From: Azolla caroliniana
Lineage: Eukaryota; Polypodiophyta
DNA: 64,000 nt
Direction of reading: 5' to 3'
Assembly: GCA_043228905.1 (NCBI GenBank)
Contig: JBHGNT010000006.1
Coordinates: 21,204,001 to 21,268,000, forward strand
Below, piece by piece: positions 52,413 through 63,189 of this stretch. A model generated the notes under the pieces. It was not told where the DNA came from. It did no database searches and was given only the letters and a program-made list of their open reading frames with translations. Position numbers and translations under genes: made by a program. Position 1 is the first letter of the stretch, and every line of letters begins with the position of its first letter.

Positions 52413-52865
52413 TGTCATGATATGGCAAGACTCGAACCCATGACCTTATGCTACATGGGTCGAGCTCTTACCATTAGACTATGAATTGTAATTTGTAGGA
52501 TATTATTTTCATTTATACTTTATCATAGAAAATTGATGTATATTCTAGATCTCTCTAGAACATTCTAGAAGCTTCAGGATTATTCCTAAAAACACTATAA
52601 AAGGAGGCACAAGGCATTGTTTTGAACCAAATTGGTTCAACGCCAGTCTTAAGCCTCTCAGTTAATTTGTACTTACCTTTTCACATAATATAAGAGCTGT
52701 TGTCATCATCCTTCTCTCTCTCTCATTCTCGTTATCTCTCTCTCTCTCTCTCTCCTCTTCTCACTTCCTCTCTCGGGAATCTTACGCAGTCCCATCCCCT
52801 TAGTACTAATAGTACTGCTCTTCTTTAGTACTAATTCCATCTCTGCTTTAGTACTATTCCTGACA
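52413..52865 (+). repeat. Gypsy-H 3' LTR
   Basis: 453 bp, the same ends as the 5' LTR and about ten substitutions, mostly transitions. The palindrome, TATA box and antisense tRNA-like block are all unchanged. Confidence 0.95.
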
Positions 52866-52870
52866 GGTGG

Positions 52871-53346
52871 AGGTCATGCAACTAAAGTAAACGCCATGTG
52901 GGACGCATACAATGGAACTGGAGATGCAAACTGAAGTTCCTTCATACAAGTGTATTTGCGGGAACCAAACTAGGAATCCTAATTTTCTTAGGGGGACCAT
53001 CCATCAATCAAAGATATCGCCCAAAAACCCTAAATTTCCTATCGAATCCAAAAACCGTAAATTTCCTATTGAATCCAAAGACCATAATTTTCAGATCAAA
53101 GCCATATCTTTCATATAACCCTAATTTTCCATACGGAAGCTATATCTCTCAAAAGCCCTAAATTTCTTATCTAAGCCATATCTTGGAAAACCCTAACCCT
53201 ATTATTTTTTTCTTATCGAAGCCTCATAATTCCTTAACTTATATAATCCCAATCTTGGGATAGATTGTAATTTTTCTCTTTCTTTACTAATAAAATTGAT
53301 CAAACTTTGTCATATCAGTTAAATCTTAATACAAAAACGTACAAAT
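52871..53346. repeat. Spacer with a CCCTAAATTTCC minisatellite
   Basis: At 53015-53205 a unit like CCCTAAATTTCCTATCGAA with drift recurs about five times at 28-36 bp spacing. No gene is seen. Confidence 0.5.
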
Positions 53347-55032
53347 TTGATATCCTCTAGTCGAAGGCCCAAGGGGTCTTGCCTCAAGTTCACGTGTCCT
53401 TGTCGTATTTTCGCGGCACCATTATATGCCGAAAGCATGAATATTTTGGAAGGGCTTGCCGATGAGGAGGTAGATCACTACCTTGATGAAAACCCAAGGA
53501 TAGTCCCTCTGTTCGAAGTGGACGTAACAGAGGCAGTGTCCCCATATATTGGGCAACCGAAGGATGTTGGTGAGGAGCCGGATAGGGACGCGATCCAGGA
53601 ACTGCGACAAGCACAAGAGGCCCTAGAGCGGGAGATGGCGGTATCACAACGGGTCAAAGCATCACAATTGGAAGAAGTGAATTTGGGAACCAACGAAGAA
53701 GCAAGACCGGTGCAGGTGGCCAAAGAAATGCCACGGGAGGAGAAATCGGCAATGATCACATTATTGAAAGAATTCCGAGATGTATTTGTGTGGTCATATG
53801 AAGACATGTGGGGACTGGACCCGCAATTATATCAGCACCAGATTCATTTAAGCAAGGATGCGAAACCGATAGCCTAGAGACGTTACCGGATGAATACGAA
53901 TTACGCGGCTAAAGGTAAAGAGGAGATCGACAAGTTGCTGCGGGTTGGGTTCATCTGGCTAGTGAAGAAAACCATCTAGCTAAGCCCGATCGTGGTGGTA
54001 CCGACGAAAAACGGAAAGATCCGGGTCTATGTGGATTACCAGAAATTGAATGCTGCCACTATCACTGATGCATTCCCGCTCCCATTCACGGATGGAGTCT
54101 TGGATGTGGTAGCAGGCCACGAGGTGTATAGCTTCCTCGACGGATTCAACGGGTATAACCAAATCAAGATGCACTCGGACGATTAGGAGAAAACAATGTT
54201 CGTCACCGAATGGGGAGTCTTTGTAGCGGTCGTGATGATGTTCGGAATGAAGACGGCACCGACCACGTTCCAACGAATCATCATGGAAATTTTCGGGGAA
54301 TTTATCCCAACGTTTATGCAGGTGTTCTTGGATGACTTTGCGGTGTACAACAGGAAAGGAGAACATCTCGACCATCTCCGGTTATGCCTAGAGAAATGCA
54401 GAGATTACCGGCTAACTCTGAACCCCACGAAATGCATATTCGGGGTAACCAGCGGCACGCTACTAGGCCATATTGTGAGTAAGGACGGGATTGCGGTGGA
54501 CCCGGATAAAGTTAAAAGCATTTTGGAAGCACCGGCACCAACAACCGCAAAAGCTTTAAGCTGGTTTTTAGGGCAAATCCGGTGGCATAGCCGGATGCTC
54601 CGATACTTGGCTGATCTTGCGACACCACTACACGCAGCTGTACACCAGACACCTTTCCAATGGATAGAAGCGAAGGATAAGGCATACCATGCGCTCAAAA
54701 TAATGCTGTCCCAAGCACCGGTCGTACAACCCTCGGATTGGTCGAAGGAATTTCATGTGTTCGTGGACGCATCTGATATCGCGTTTGACAACGTTCTTAT
54801 GCAGCTCACCGAACCAAAGTGGTATCGGCCGGTTTACTGTGCCAGTCGAAAGCTCTTCCAAGCGGAACGAAATTATTCAACAACGGAAAGGGAAGCCTTG
54901 GGAATGATATATAGCGTAACGATGTTCTGTCACTATTTGTTGGGACAAAAATTCTCATTCCACGTAGATCATTCGACTTTACTTTACTTGGTTTCCAAGG
55001 CAAAAATGAACAGACACCTCGAAACGGTGTGA
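53347..55032 (+). pseudogene. Gypsy-I reverse transcriptase and partial RNase H
   Basis: One plus-strand frame from about 53400. The linker is acidic, then DVFVWSYEDMWGLDPQ marks the start of RT. PIVVVPTKNGKIRVYVDYQ, FLDGFNGYNQI and the catalytic FLDD (about 54328-54339) follow. RNase H shows VFVDASDIA and TTEREALGMIY and stops at about 55000, where sequence of the J unit begins. In-frame stops at 53875, 53980 and 54184 fit single-base changes. No integrase remains. It is the probable pol partner of the J2 unit, as pol precedes the J unit in both copies. Confidence 0.8.
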
Positions 55033-55203
55033 CATAAATCATTTAAAGCCTACCACGTGTCACACAACCACTATTAAAAGCACACAACGTGCATGCGCGG
55101 GAATCGAAAAAAGGTGGCAAGAATGGGAACAAAAAACCTTCGCATAACAAAGTCTCTCTCATTTCACGAACAAAGAGCACTTAGCACATAGAGGCGAATA
55201 CAG

Positions 55204-56219
55204 GTGATTAGGCGAACGCCAGAAGCTACCACAAGCACACCAAAGCTCTCCACCACCACCGAAATAGAGGACAAGCTAGAGCCTATGGCACTTTCCGAGA
55301 TGGCCAAGAAATGGTTCACGCAACATGGCTTGGAGGGCTTCCTACGGATAGTAGAGGCACCTCTGCACGAAGAAGTGGAAAAGGTCGCGAAGAAGATTGA
55401 CCTAGAAGTAATCACGGAGAAGGCCATCCGCGCCTTAATTGGATTGCTAGAGGGAGGGATCTACTCCATTGACAATCCTTCCCCAAAGACGCTGACAAAG
55501 TTCTTCGGGGAGTATTCCCTGGCCAGCAAAGCGTACTGGACACAGGGCGGCGACGACGCCTTATTCCTAGAAGTAGCTCGTGTGCTCCACGAGTATGGGT
55601 TTGTGCACCCCTGACCCCCGGCAATGCCAAAGAACAAAGCCGGATTCATCATCGCCACATACGAAGGGGTAAAGGTGGATTGGCCCGTAATCATCACTGA
55701 TTGTTTGCGAGTGACCATACAATCGATGGTAAATGGCAAGAAGGTGTGGACAACAGTGGCTCAATGGCTCACTCTCCTGGTACCGCTGGTGGGGACATTA
55801 AAGGCAAAGACGTGGGGCCGAACGACTAATACGACGCCAAACAAGCCATCGAAGCGGCAACAACTCCTTGCCAAGCACATGCTCGGTTGGACAGAGGGAG
55901 GTTCATCACAGAAAGGGAAGGAGTAGCCTAGTCGGAAGAGGCAGGTGGAGATAGAGGCACCGATAGAGCAACCGGTTAGGTCTCTTAAAATCAAATTGTG
56001 TCGGCAAGAGCAAGAGCCGCCTAACTTGGCTCAAGGTATAAACATGAGAACCCAAGAGGAGAAGGTGGAGGAAGAACCCACCAACACTCCCCTACATCGC
56101 TAGAAGAGGAGCGACTTAGAGCAGAAGGGGGACGAATCGGGACCGGTAAAAGACAGCACATCGACACCCCACTCCGAGGAACCAGAGCCAATGAAGGAAA
56201 CAGAGCTTGATGGCTAGTA
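55204..56219 (+). pseudogene. J2 ORFa, unrecognised transposon-borne protein
   Basis: Same domain as J1 ORFa (AKKWFTQHGLEGFLR, VDWPVIITDCLR, WLTLLVPLVG). One extra TGA near 55612 (Arg expected from J1) and the shared TAG at 55924-55926 interrupt it. The upstream ATG equivalent to J1 is present near 55123, but a TAG follows in frame. It ends with TAGTAA at about 56214, again overlapping the ORFb start region. Confidence 0.6.
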
Positions 56220-57588
56220 ACGGCAAGGGAAGTACCAATCTCATCGGGTCGACAGGCACAACAAAAAAAGGTGTTTAAGCTAGAAACAACAATCCAACCA
56301 GGGGTTGTGGCGATAGCAGAGCCAACACCGCAACCGGAACCGGCAAGGCAACAAGGCACCGACAGTCAATGGTTGCAATGGATCGGAGAGCAAGTGGCCG
56401 GGGTTGTAAGTCAAATTGAAGCAGAAGAGAGAGCACAACGGGATCGGTTGTTCGCCACAACTGAAGAACTCGAGAAGGCCCGGTCAAGGATCCGGAGCAT
56501 GGAGGAAGAAATTCAGAAGGCCAAAGCAGACACGGCCAAATAGGTCAGTCAAGGGCCGACAGGACCAGAACCGGTGGTGCCGGTGACTGAGTAGACAGAT
56601 AACACGCCGGTAGCTCCTATAGCACCAGACACAAGCATCACACGGGAGGAAGAACTCTCCACTCTCAGGGAAGAGTTAGAAGCCTAGGAAGCCTTGAGAG
56701 CTAGAGAATTAGAGCAGAAGAAGGCAACGGAGGATGAGAAACGAAGACTTGAAGAAAATCTCCGGAAAAAGCTGCCAATTAAATGACCGGTTGAAGGAAG
56801 AAAAGGAGAAGCTGCTACAAGAGAAGGATAAGCTCCGACGATCGGCGGGAACCGAAATCAAGCGGCTCAAAGAAGAACTCCGACAACAAAAAGACTGGGA
56901 AGATCGCGCCCAACACCAAATAAACCAAAAGCTGAAGCAGAAGACGATGGATTTTGAACGATTGCACCGGGATCACAAGTATTTGGATGCAAACACAAGA
57001 AGTTGATGATAGAAGGTGACTGGCAGCAGGAGAAGGTAAGGGAACTCCGGAGGAAGTCAATAGGGCGACGGAGGCATTGGTGGAAGAACGGACCAAGACC
57101 GTCGACATGGCAAAGGCATTGGAAGAAGCGGCAAGGGACCGGATGGAGCTCAATTGGCAACATTATGAGGAGAGGGAACGAGCAAAGATGGCACTGAACA
57201 GAGTTCAAACCATTTATCAAACTCAATTCCTGGAATATGAGGTGTAGGCATAGGCAACTGTTGGCCTAAAAAAGATGTTAAAGGAGGAAAAGCAGGTTGC
57301 CGAGGACAAATCCAAGATGGGGCTCGACCGGATCTGTGCCATTGTGCTGGCATGGAAAGAACGAACAAAGAGTATGATTGCTGAAAGCTCAGTGCAATGG
57401 TGGTCAAAATGGACACACAAGCGGCGGAATTACAGACGCTGCGAGCGGATGCGGAAAACCAGAGAAAGGACGGTGACAACTTCTACAAGATAGATGCAAA
57501 GAGTATTGTAACCATATGGGAGGAGTTGTCAGATGATTTGTTGTCCCTGGTAGGCGAACAATTGGCGGCTGGTAGAACAACTAGATGA
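56213..57588 (+). pseudogene. J2 ORFb, long coiled-coil protein
   Basis: Heptad-rich Glu/Lys/Arg/Gln sequence equivalent to J1 ORFb (KEEKEKLLQEKDKL, RLKEELRQQKD). The start codon region has mutated: ATGGCTAG replaces ATGGCTTG, so an in-frame TAG follows the ATG. Several stops and frame changes are present (about 56270, 56590, 57002, 57245, 57395). The last segment (VTIWEELSDD) is intact. Confidence 0.55.
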
Positions 57589-57661
57589 TGACTAGATTGG
57601 CACTCAACTCCAACTCGAGCGATACGAGCGGGAGCAAAGACAACAGATAGCAGACTATTGT

Positions 57662-57897
57662 TGAACCGAATTGGTTTGGAATAATGTCGTTTGCATGTAT
57701 TTATAGTGTTGTCAAGATTACTCTTGAAGTTTCTAGAATGTTCCATAGCAATCTAGAATATACATGAAGTTCCTATAGAAATAATAAATGAAACTAATAT
57801 TTTTTGTATTACAATTCATAGTTTAATGGCAAGGGTTTAGCCCATATAACACAAGGTCATGGGTTCGAATCCCTTTGGAGCAATATCATGACACTCA
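57662..57897 (-). repeat. Gypsy-H-like LTR fragment with tRNA-like block
   Basis: On the minus strand it starts TGTCATGATATTG and aligns to the first about 230 bases of the Gypsy-H LTR through the TATA region. It ends at GGTTCAACAATAG, just past the palindrome. The tRNA-like block is on plus at 57816-57880: box A TAGTTTAATGG (57819) and box B GGTTCGAATCC (57862), spacing 43. It is diverged from Gypsy-H, so it is an older relative. Confidence 0.7.
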
Positions 57898-58520
57898 TCT
57901 TGTCGGTCACCAGGCCGATAATCGCCTCTTCGATTATCCTCTTATCTGCTATCATTCTGATTCTGCTGATTATCATCTTGTCGCTCTGACTGATACCTAT
58001 TATCATCTTTTGGGCCATCGTCGTTATGCGACGGATTCTGATTTTCCAAATAATTATTGTCAGGATAAATTTGCCGAACTGGTGTGCCTGTTTTATTAAG
58101 CAAAGTATACTCACATTGCTCGACCGAATAAGCATTGGAATGGAAATTCGTACAATGAATCTGTAGCATGCATTCTATTTTCGAATGCCTTGACTTGAGG
58201 CAAGTCGTACATTGAACAACTGGCCTAAATCGGAGCTCGTCCAATGTAGGTAAGTTGTCGTGTAACGCAGACATGTTCATACAGTTATGATTGTGCATCC
58301 AATCCATTGCTAGAGCTTTATTTGGAGTCGTAAATTTTGAAAGTGGATCACAAATTCTAATACCAATTCATGTGACTCCTGATAGGCCGCATAGAACAAA
58401 CCTATTAGATCCTTCTAGGGAATCATGCGATGAAACAATTGTGTAAATTTTTCCTTTAATGGTTTGAATGAGTCAAACGCTTTTGGCCCATTCTAGGCAT
58501 ACCAATTTGCCAACGGACGA
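57898..58520 (-). pseudogene. Gypsy-K gag, C-terminal part
   Basis: The minus strand reads a gag core (FKPLKEKFTQLFHRMIP, then YAAYQESHE and FQNLRLQIK) followed by VQCTTCLKSRH and IHCTNFHSN, two degenerate zinc knuckles, and a Gln/Asn/Asp-rich tail. It is the paralog of 37237-37922. The frame continues across element L into 61349-61691. Confidence 0.72.
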
Positions 58521-58839
58521 TGTTGTTGGGGTGGGGGGTGAAGTCCCAAGGGGAGTTACGTTAGAGGGAAAGAAGGAGAGAGTGAGAGAGATGACACCAA
58601 AATGAGGGGGAAAGAAGCTATTCATTACATACCTCATAGAGGGTTTATATAATACATCCTCTGTAATGGTTACATGACCGTTATAAATAAGACCGTTACA
58701 CATTCTTGTACACATGCACATAATTGTGCATGTGTCCATACACATACTCATCCTCACACACTCAGTTACTTTACACATACACATCAACCACATCATTACA
58801 CATACCCTTATGCCTCCCCGTATATTCTTACGGGTAACA
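58521..58839 (-). repeat. Element L 3' LTR
   Basis: 319 bp, TGTTGTTGGGGTGGGG to GGGTAACA on plus. About 90% identical to the other LTR by eye, with a 9-base deletion near the start. Confidence 0.82.
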
Positions 58840-59584
58840 CATGGCACACCTGTGGGATAGTGCATTGCACAGTGAACCCACTCTCCATGTGGCAACTCTT
58901 CTCGACCGGAACTCCATCGGTCGTCACAACGGTCGAAAATTCCTCAACCGGATCACTGCTCTATGATCGATAACTTCGATCGGAGCTTTGCTTGACTCGA
59001 ACCTTCTCGTTCGGTCAGCACAAGTTACGATTGGATCATACACCAATCGGCTAGTTCACTGTGGCATGGATTGTGAAATCGTGTTGTGCATTTGTGTATT
59101 ATTTCATCATGTGAAGTGAGTTTTATATTTTTTACCCTTTGGTCTTTAAAATTTTGCCCTCAAATTAAAAAAAAAAAATTATTTTATGCCCTTGAATTTT
59201 CGAAATTCTTTACAATACCCTTGTCATTTAGTGTTTTACCCTTCTTTTCTTGTTTTGTCCTTTCTTTCCTCTTTGTTTCTATTTGTAGCTATTTGTTAAT
59301 TCTCACCTCTTGTTCCTCACATTCTTCTTCTTTGTTTGCGTTCGCTTTACCTCAATCATCCGAATTGATTACACCATGTGGGATCTCAGAGGTGTTGCTT
59401 ATGTGAGATTGAAGGAGATCTGAAATCATGCTCATAATCATGGTCTCTATCATGATCTCTGGATTGAGCAACCAATTGTCGTAATACTACCTTGATTGCA
59501 TGTGCTATGTCCTTGATGATTCTTCCACGCCTCCCTGTGTGAGCTTATTATCAGATCAGTAATTATACTCATCCAACGGCGGTG

Positions 59585-59640
59585 GCGACAACAATTACGG
59601 CGGCGGCGGCGATGGCGGCAACGATTGCGGAATTGATCTC
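59585..59640 (+). repeat. GGC trinucleotide-rich stretch inside element L
   Basis: GGCGGTGGCGACAAC...GGCGGCGGCGGCGAT: imperfect GGC repeat encoding Gly/Asn/Asp on plus. Possibly part of captured gene DNA. No protein is recognised. Confidence 0.5.
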
Positions 59641-59750
59641 TTCATCAAGAAGGGAGGGAGGAACCACGCAGCTGATCCTTCCTTCTCTACCTCAAGGGAT
59701 CCTCAATTCACGTAAAAGGACCATTCTGATGCAGTAGTAGTATTGGAGTT

Positions 59751-60090
59751 TCAGATCATTGAAATACTCACAAATTTTGCTATGGAAACCTCACTTGGTG
59801 GTGGATAATGATCCACACTGGCCCATAGAACAAATGGGTGAGGATCATCATTTTGCAAACTAAATTCTCCATCATTCTTTGTGTAATATGTTGAGGGATA
59901 TTTGAGTATGTAAAGACGATGCATGACTGTGGGTGGTAAGAGAGTGAAATGCTTTTCTCCTATAACCATTACCTATAGATTCTCATAGTGATCTTTGTGG
60001 AAGGACTTGACTGATTTTATTTATTTATTATTTTAGTGCCAATCCATAGATTAACTGCTTCAGGCATACATCCCAACGCTTCTCCAATCC
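59751..60090 (-). pseudogene. Captured exons of a JmjC dioxygenase gene (JMJ32/JMJD7-like)
   Basis: The minus strand reads ALGCMPEAVNLWIG (about 60085-60040), then after an AT-rich gap ending in CAG, SFHKDHYENL, followed by GEKHFTLLPP and a segment ending PPPSEVSIAKF at about 59780. This is the iron-binding HxD region of the JMJ32/JMJD7 class of JmjC Fe(II)/2-oxoglutarate oxygenases. It ends at AAATTT followed by GTGAGTATT, an intron donor, so genomic rather than spliced DNA was captured. A TAG replaces the Tyr codon after ENL, and the second iron-binding His is missing. It lies in sense with element L. No other retroelement gene is present. Confidence 0.7.
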
Positions 60091-61020
60091 TTCTTCTCCC
60101 CCATCAATCTCATCCACGAGTATGGAAAAACCCAGTGATGCCTGATTCCTTACCGCCTTCCTCAAATCTCTCCTCCATAAGGTTTGGCCTTTCCTCAAGC
60201 TCAAGTAGCTTCAGTGACCACAACATGTCGGGCAACATATCTCAGAGCTTTTGAATCGAGTCTTCCATATCTTCAAATCCCACAATTACGTTGACAAACA
60301 TATTTTGTCGCCACATCTCGTCAAAGCCATCATGGAAGACATCCAAAACCAGATCCCACTCGCATGTGTCCGACAGGCGGTGACGATCGATGTAGGCTGT
60401 GAGACCGAGGAGGAGGCACGACAGTTGCTTGATCTTTAACTGGTGGCTCTCGCCTAGCAGATGCTTCCCTTGTATAGATCCAAGGTGCAGATGTTCGCCT
60501 ATACATAAAGGAGATTGACGATTTTGATGGATGTGATGCACTCCTTGATGACGGAGAGCAGTAATACACGCTCAATCTTCTGCCACCACCGAATCAGGAT
60601 TCTACATCTCAGATGTTGCAAGTGTATTAGGTCAAGAAGACAAGATCTTAGCATAACCAACGATGCATCCATACACAACCTAGGACAATCTGTCAGGTTT
60701 TAATGTATCTCTCCACCTTGGGAAGCTGCATGGCAGCATGAAACACTAAATTTAGTGGTTGATAGTAGACAAGAAAAACTACACATATGCCAATGGGGTG
60801 CGAGTCTCCAAATCTTCACGTTAGGAGAGAGGGCTTTAGGACAAGATCTTTGATTGATGTAGAGGAGCTTGAAATATGCACAAGGCTATGAAAGCTTCAA
60901 GCGAGAAAAGGCAAAGAAGGGGAACACTCCATTGCAGAGAGAGTAACTGAAAGGGATTGAGAGAGGGAGAGAGAAGAACTTCCTCTCAAGGGAGGTTCGG
61001 TTGTTCGTGCGTGCCAAAAG
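60091..61020. other. Element L interior, unassigned
   Basis: Short open frames on both strands (60242-60541 minus, 60251-60439 plus) are not recognised. The part next to the right LTR (60840-61020) is a purine-rich leader-like stretch on plus, CT-rich on minus. It may be further captured gene DNA or leader. Confidence 0.35.
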
Positions 61021-61348
61021 TGTTGTTGGGGTGGGGGGTGAAGCTATTCCTCCCAAGGGGAGTTACGATAGAGAGAAAGAAGGAGAGAGTGAAAGAGAGA
61101 TGACACCAAAATGAGGGGGAAAAAAGCTATTCATTACATACCCCATAGGGGGTTTATATAATACATCCAATGTAACGGTTACATGACCGTTATATATAAC
61201 ACCGTTACACATTCTTGTACATATGCACATAATTGTGTATGTGTCCATACACATACTCTTCCTCACACACTCATTTACTTTACACATACACATCAACCAC
61301 ATCATTACACATACCCTTATGCCTCCCTATATATTCTTACGGGTAATA
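61021..61348 (-). repeat. Element L 5' LTR
   Basis: 328 bp, the partner of 58521-58839. On minus it has TATA-containing TTATATAAACCCCC and a CTCTCT-rich U5. Its outer end has TATT instead of TGTT. Confidence 0.82.
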
Positions 61349-61691
61349 GACCATCCAATGATAGGATGAACTCAACAATTTTTTATTTTTGATCGACTGT
61401 TGCGGATAGTCGTAATGCTACATGGTTCACTTCCCATGTGGTTAGAAAATCTCTTATCTCCGCTTCCGCATCAATGCTATCTTTGTATCTCAAGTAAGGG
61501 TACGACATATCGTCGTCGTCCCAAATGTCGAAAAAAGAACCTTGCTCAGACTATTCCTTGTCGGAATGATTATCTGTTAAATCTGGAATTCTACTCCACT
61601 CTTGATCAACTTGTTCGAAATTGTCAACACCACCTTTTGTGACACGTTGAGGCTTTGCTTGACAGGTGTTTGCGGACTAGACGACATCCAT
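61349..61691 (-). pseudogene. Gypsy-K gag, N-terminal part
   Basis: From ATG 61691 on minus, with a TAG at codon 5. It reads an acidic leader, then AEIRDFLTTWEVNHVALRL and ends LDG at the L insertion. It continues at 58515 with RPLANWYA, the expected gag order. Confidence 0.7.
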
Positions 61692-61728
61692 TCCACCTTG
61701 TTCGCTGCCTATTGCAGATGTAATCGGG

Positions 61729-62122
61729 CGTGCCAAAATTATTGTGTTGTTCGATTGACTATCAATTATTGTGCCTAGCCGACACAATATGTCGAACGTT
61801 CTGATCCAAACATTCTATCAAGATGATTGTGGTAGAAGGATGGATAGACGTACTAGCCACTAATTCCGACTTAGTATTTGAGTAACAATAGCCACACATA
61901 TAGACTGTCGACACATATAGATAACCTAAGCACTAACTTATATTAATACCAAAATAGAACGATAGAGATACAATGCTCTTAGTCCCTTTTTATAGGTAAC
62001 CCTAGAGTCATTTACCAAGAATACACTTGCCCTTGTTCGGCAAGAACTACTACAAATTTGTCTAAATAATTCTAATATATCTATTTTTGTCTACTTGGCA
62101 AAATGTTGACTCATTGGTCCGT
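61729..62122 (-). repeat. Gypsy-K 5' LTR (partial) and primer site
   Basis: The minus strand has TATA (CCTATAAAAAGGG, about 61985) and ends CGAACAACACA at 61743. It is followed by TTTTGGCACGCCCG (61740-61727), a primer-site sequence seen in several plant gypsy elements. The U3 side is cut by element M at 62123. Confidence 0.65.
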
Positions 62123-62776
62123 TGTTGTGAAGATTCTGGGCCATAGGAGGAAACGGTGTGAAACACGCGGGAACAAGAGTGTGCACGAGTGCACATTCCT
62201 ATTGAATTAAACTATGTAAATACTAGGTATTGGTAGGATGAGGGGTGCTAGGTAGTTAGAGAATTAATAAGAGTTCCGACATCGCGTTGGGGGGAGAGTT
62301 ACGAGGAGAGCGAATCGAGGAGAGAATGTAGGGAGGATAATGACATGTCTTAAAGGCTTTTGTAATGGTCGCTCCTTGCGCTATAAAAGGCGCGGCCTTA
62401 GACTGTTTTAGGAGACGATTGGGAGGAGGAGAAGAGAAGCAAAGGAGCTCTACACTCCATCACCGGCTCTGATTCGGTTGTAATAGTTTATTGCGCCGTG
62501 CGCGCGTTTTGGTTAATATAAGCCTATCTACTTAATACAAGTTGTTCACTGCGTCTCTGTCTATTTGTCTGCGTGGGTGTCCGTGGCTACGCACGACACT
62601 TTACCTCTCTCTCTCTCTCTCTCTCTCTCACTCTTTCACTACATTTCTCTGTTTACCCATGGTCTTGGAGCCTCCGCGAAGTGCGAACTCTTTCCCCCCT
62701 CACTTCCCTGATTCCTTGGTTCAAGTCCCCCGTGGTCATGCCTCATTTCTACACATCCGCGCGGATTTTCGCGACA
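62123..62776 (+). repeat. Element M 5' LTR (Gypsy-G superfamily)
   Basis: 654 bp. Starts TGTTGTGAAGATTC and ends GATTTTCGCGACA, imperfect terminal inverted repeats like those of Gypsy-G. TATA box GCTATAAAAGG near 62380 and a CT run at 62608-62630. Primer site TGGTGAACCCGATGTG at 62781. Confidence 0.8.
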
Positions 62777-62823
62777 TCATTGGTGAACCCGATGTGAAAG
62801 GGGGCGGCAAAGGAATCCGAAAA

Positions 62824-63189
62824 ATGAGAGGGAGTGAACTTGCAGAAGCAATGGGAGTGGCGGTAGACTGCCTAGTTAGCGTTCGCGACGGCATGAGTGC
62901 CCTTGACAGGGCCATAGAAGCAATGGCCGACAAGATAGGCCGGTTTAGTGGGAAAGACGCCACTAGTTACTTAGAGGCCTAAAAATCCGAAATGCAAATG
63001 AGCATCCATATGGAGATGATCGAAATACAAGCAGGTTGCCGCGATTGGGCAGACTTCGCGGAGCAAGTTCTCGAAAGGTACAACTATGATGACTCACTCC
63101 GATTGTCGAGAAAGGACTTTGTGGATTGGGTTAACAGCCTTGACAAGGGTCATAACGCTTTGGCGCTCCTCTAGGAGTTCGAGTCGCGG
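62824..63189 (+). pseudogene. Element M gag, N-terminal part
   Basis: Starts at ATG 62824, shortly after the primer site. It shows a helical leader, then GRFSGKDATSYLEA, a stop, EVLERYNYDDSLRLS-type sequence and WVNSLDKG, matching the layout of Gypsy-G gag. Stops at 62980 and 63172. It is cut off by element N at 63190. Confidence 0.7.

Larger units (their letters stand above)
47204..52865 (+). mobile_element. Gypsy-H, chromodomain LTR retrotransposon (fungal-like chromovirus)
   Basis: This 5,662-bp Ty3/gypsy element has two 453-bp LTRs differing at about ten positions, a perfect GGTGG duplication, a polypurine tract, gag with zinc knuckle, protease, RT, RNase H, integrase and a C-terminal chromodomain. 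Sequence style throughout (for example [35 protein letters not shown]) is that of Tf1/sushi-like and fungal chromoviruses. No tRNA primer site is present after the 5' LTR. Confidence 0.93.
55008..57645 (+). mobile_element. J2 unit: second copy of ORFa and ORFb, inverted relative to J1
   Basis: Aligns along its whole length to the reverse complement of 25796-28440, sharing the boundary AAAATGAACAGAC at the left and GCAAAGACA-AGATA at the right. It contains ORFa (about 55150-56219) and the coiled-coil ORFb (about 56213-57588). The copies diverge immediately outside these limits on the right, so this is the 3' border of the conserved unit. Confidence 0.8.
58521..61348 (-). mobile_element. Element L: nonautonomous LTR retroelement carrying host gene exons
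   Basis: Direct repeats at 58521-58839 and 61021-61348 are LTRs with a TATA box and CT-rich U5 on the minus strand. The 2.18-kb interior has no gag or pol. The minus strand directly after the right LTR reads TTTTGGCACGC, the same as after the Gypsy-K LTR, so both probably use the same primer. It sits in the Gypsy-K gag; the flanking gag codons rejoin apart from about 3 missing target bases. Confidence 0.8.

Noticed and set aside
37923-52865. Fungal contamination as the source of Gypsy-G and Gypsy-H
   Set aside because: Both are interleaved with plant-type Copia and Gypsy-K/J sequences, and further Gypsy-G family pieces (31255, 62123, 63190, perhaps 17130) are scattered over the window. Assembly checks would still be worthwhile.
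53347-55032. Endogenous pararetrovirus
   Set aside because: RT and RNase H are of Ty3/gypsy type with gypsy-style linker blocks, and no movement or coat protein is visible.
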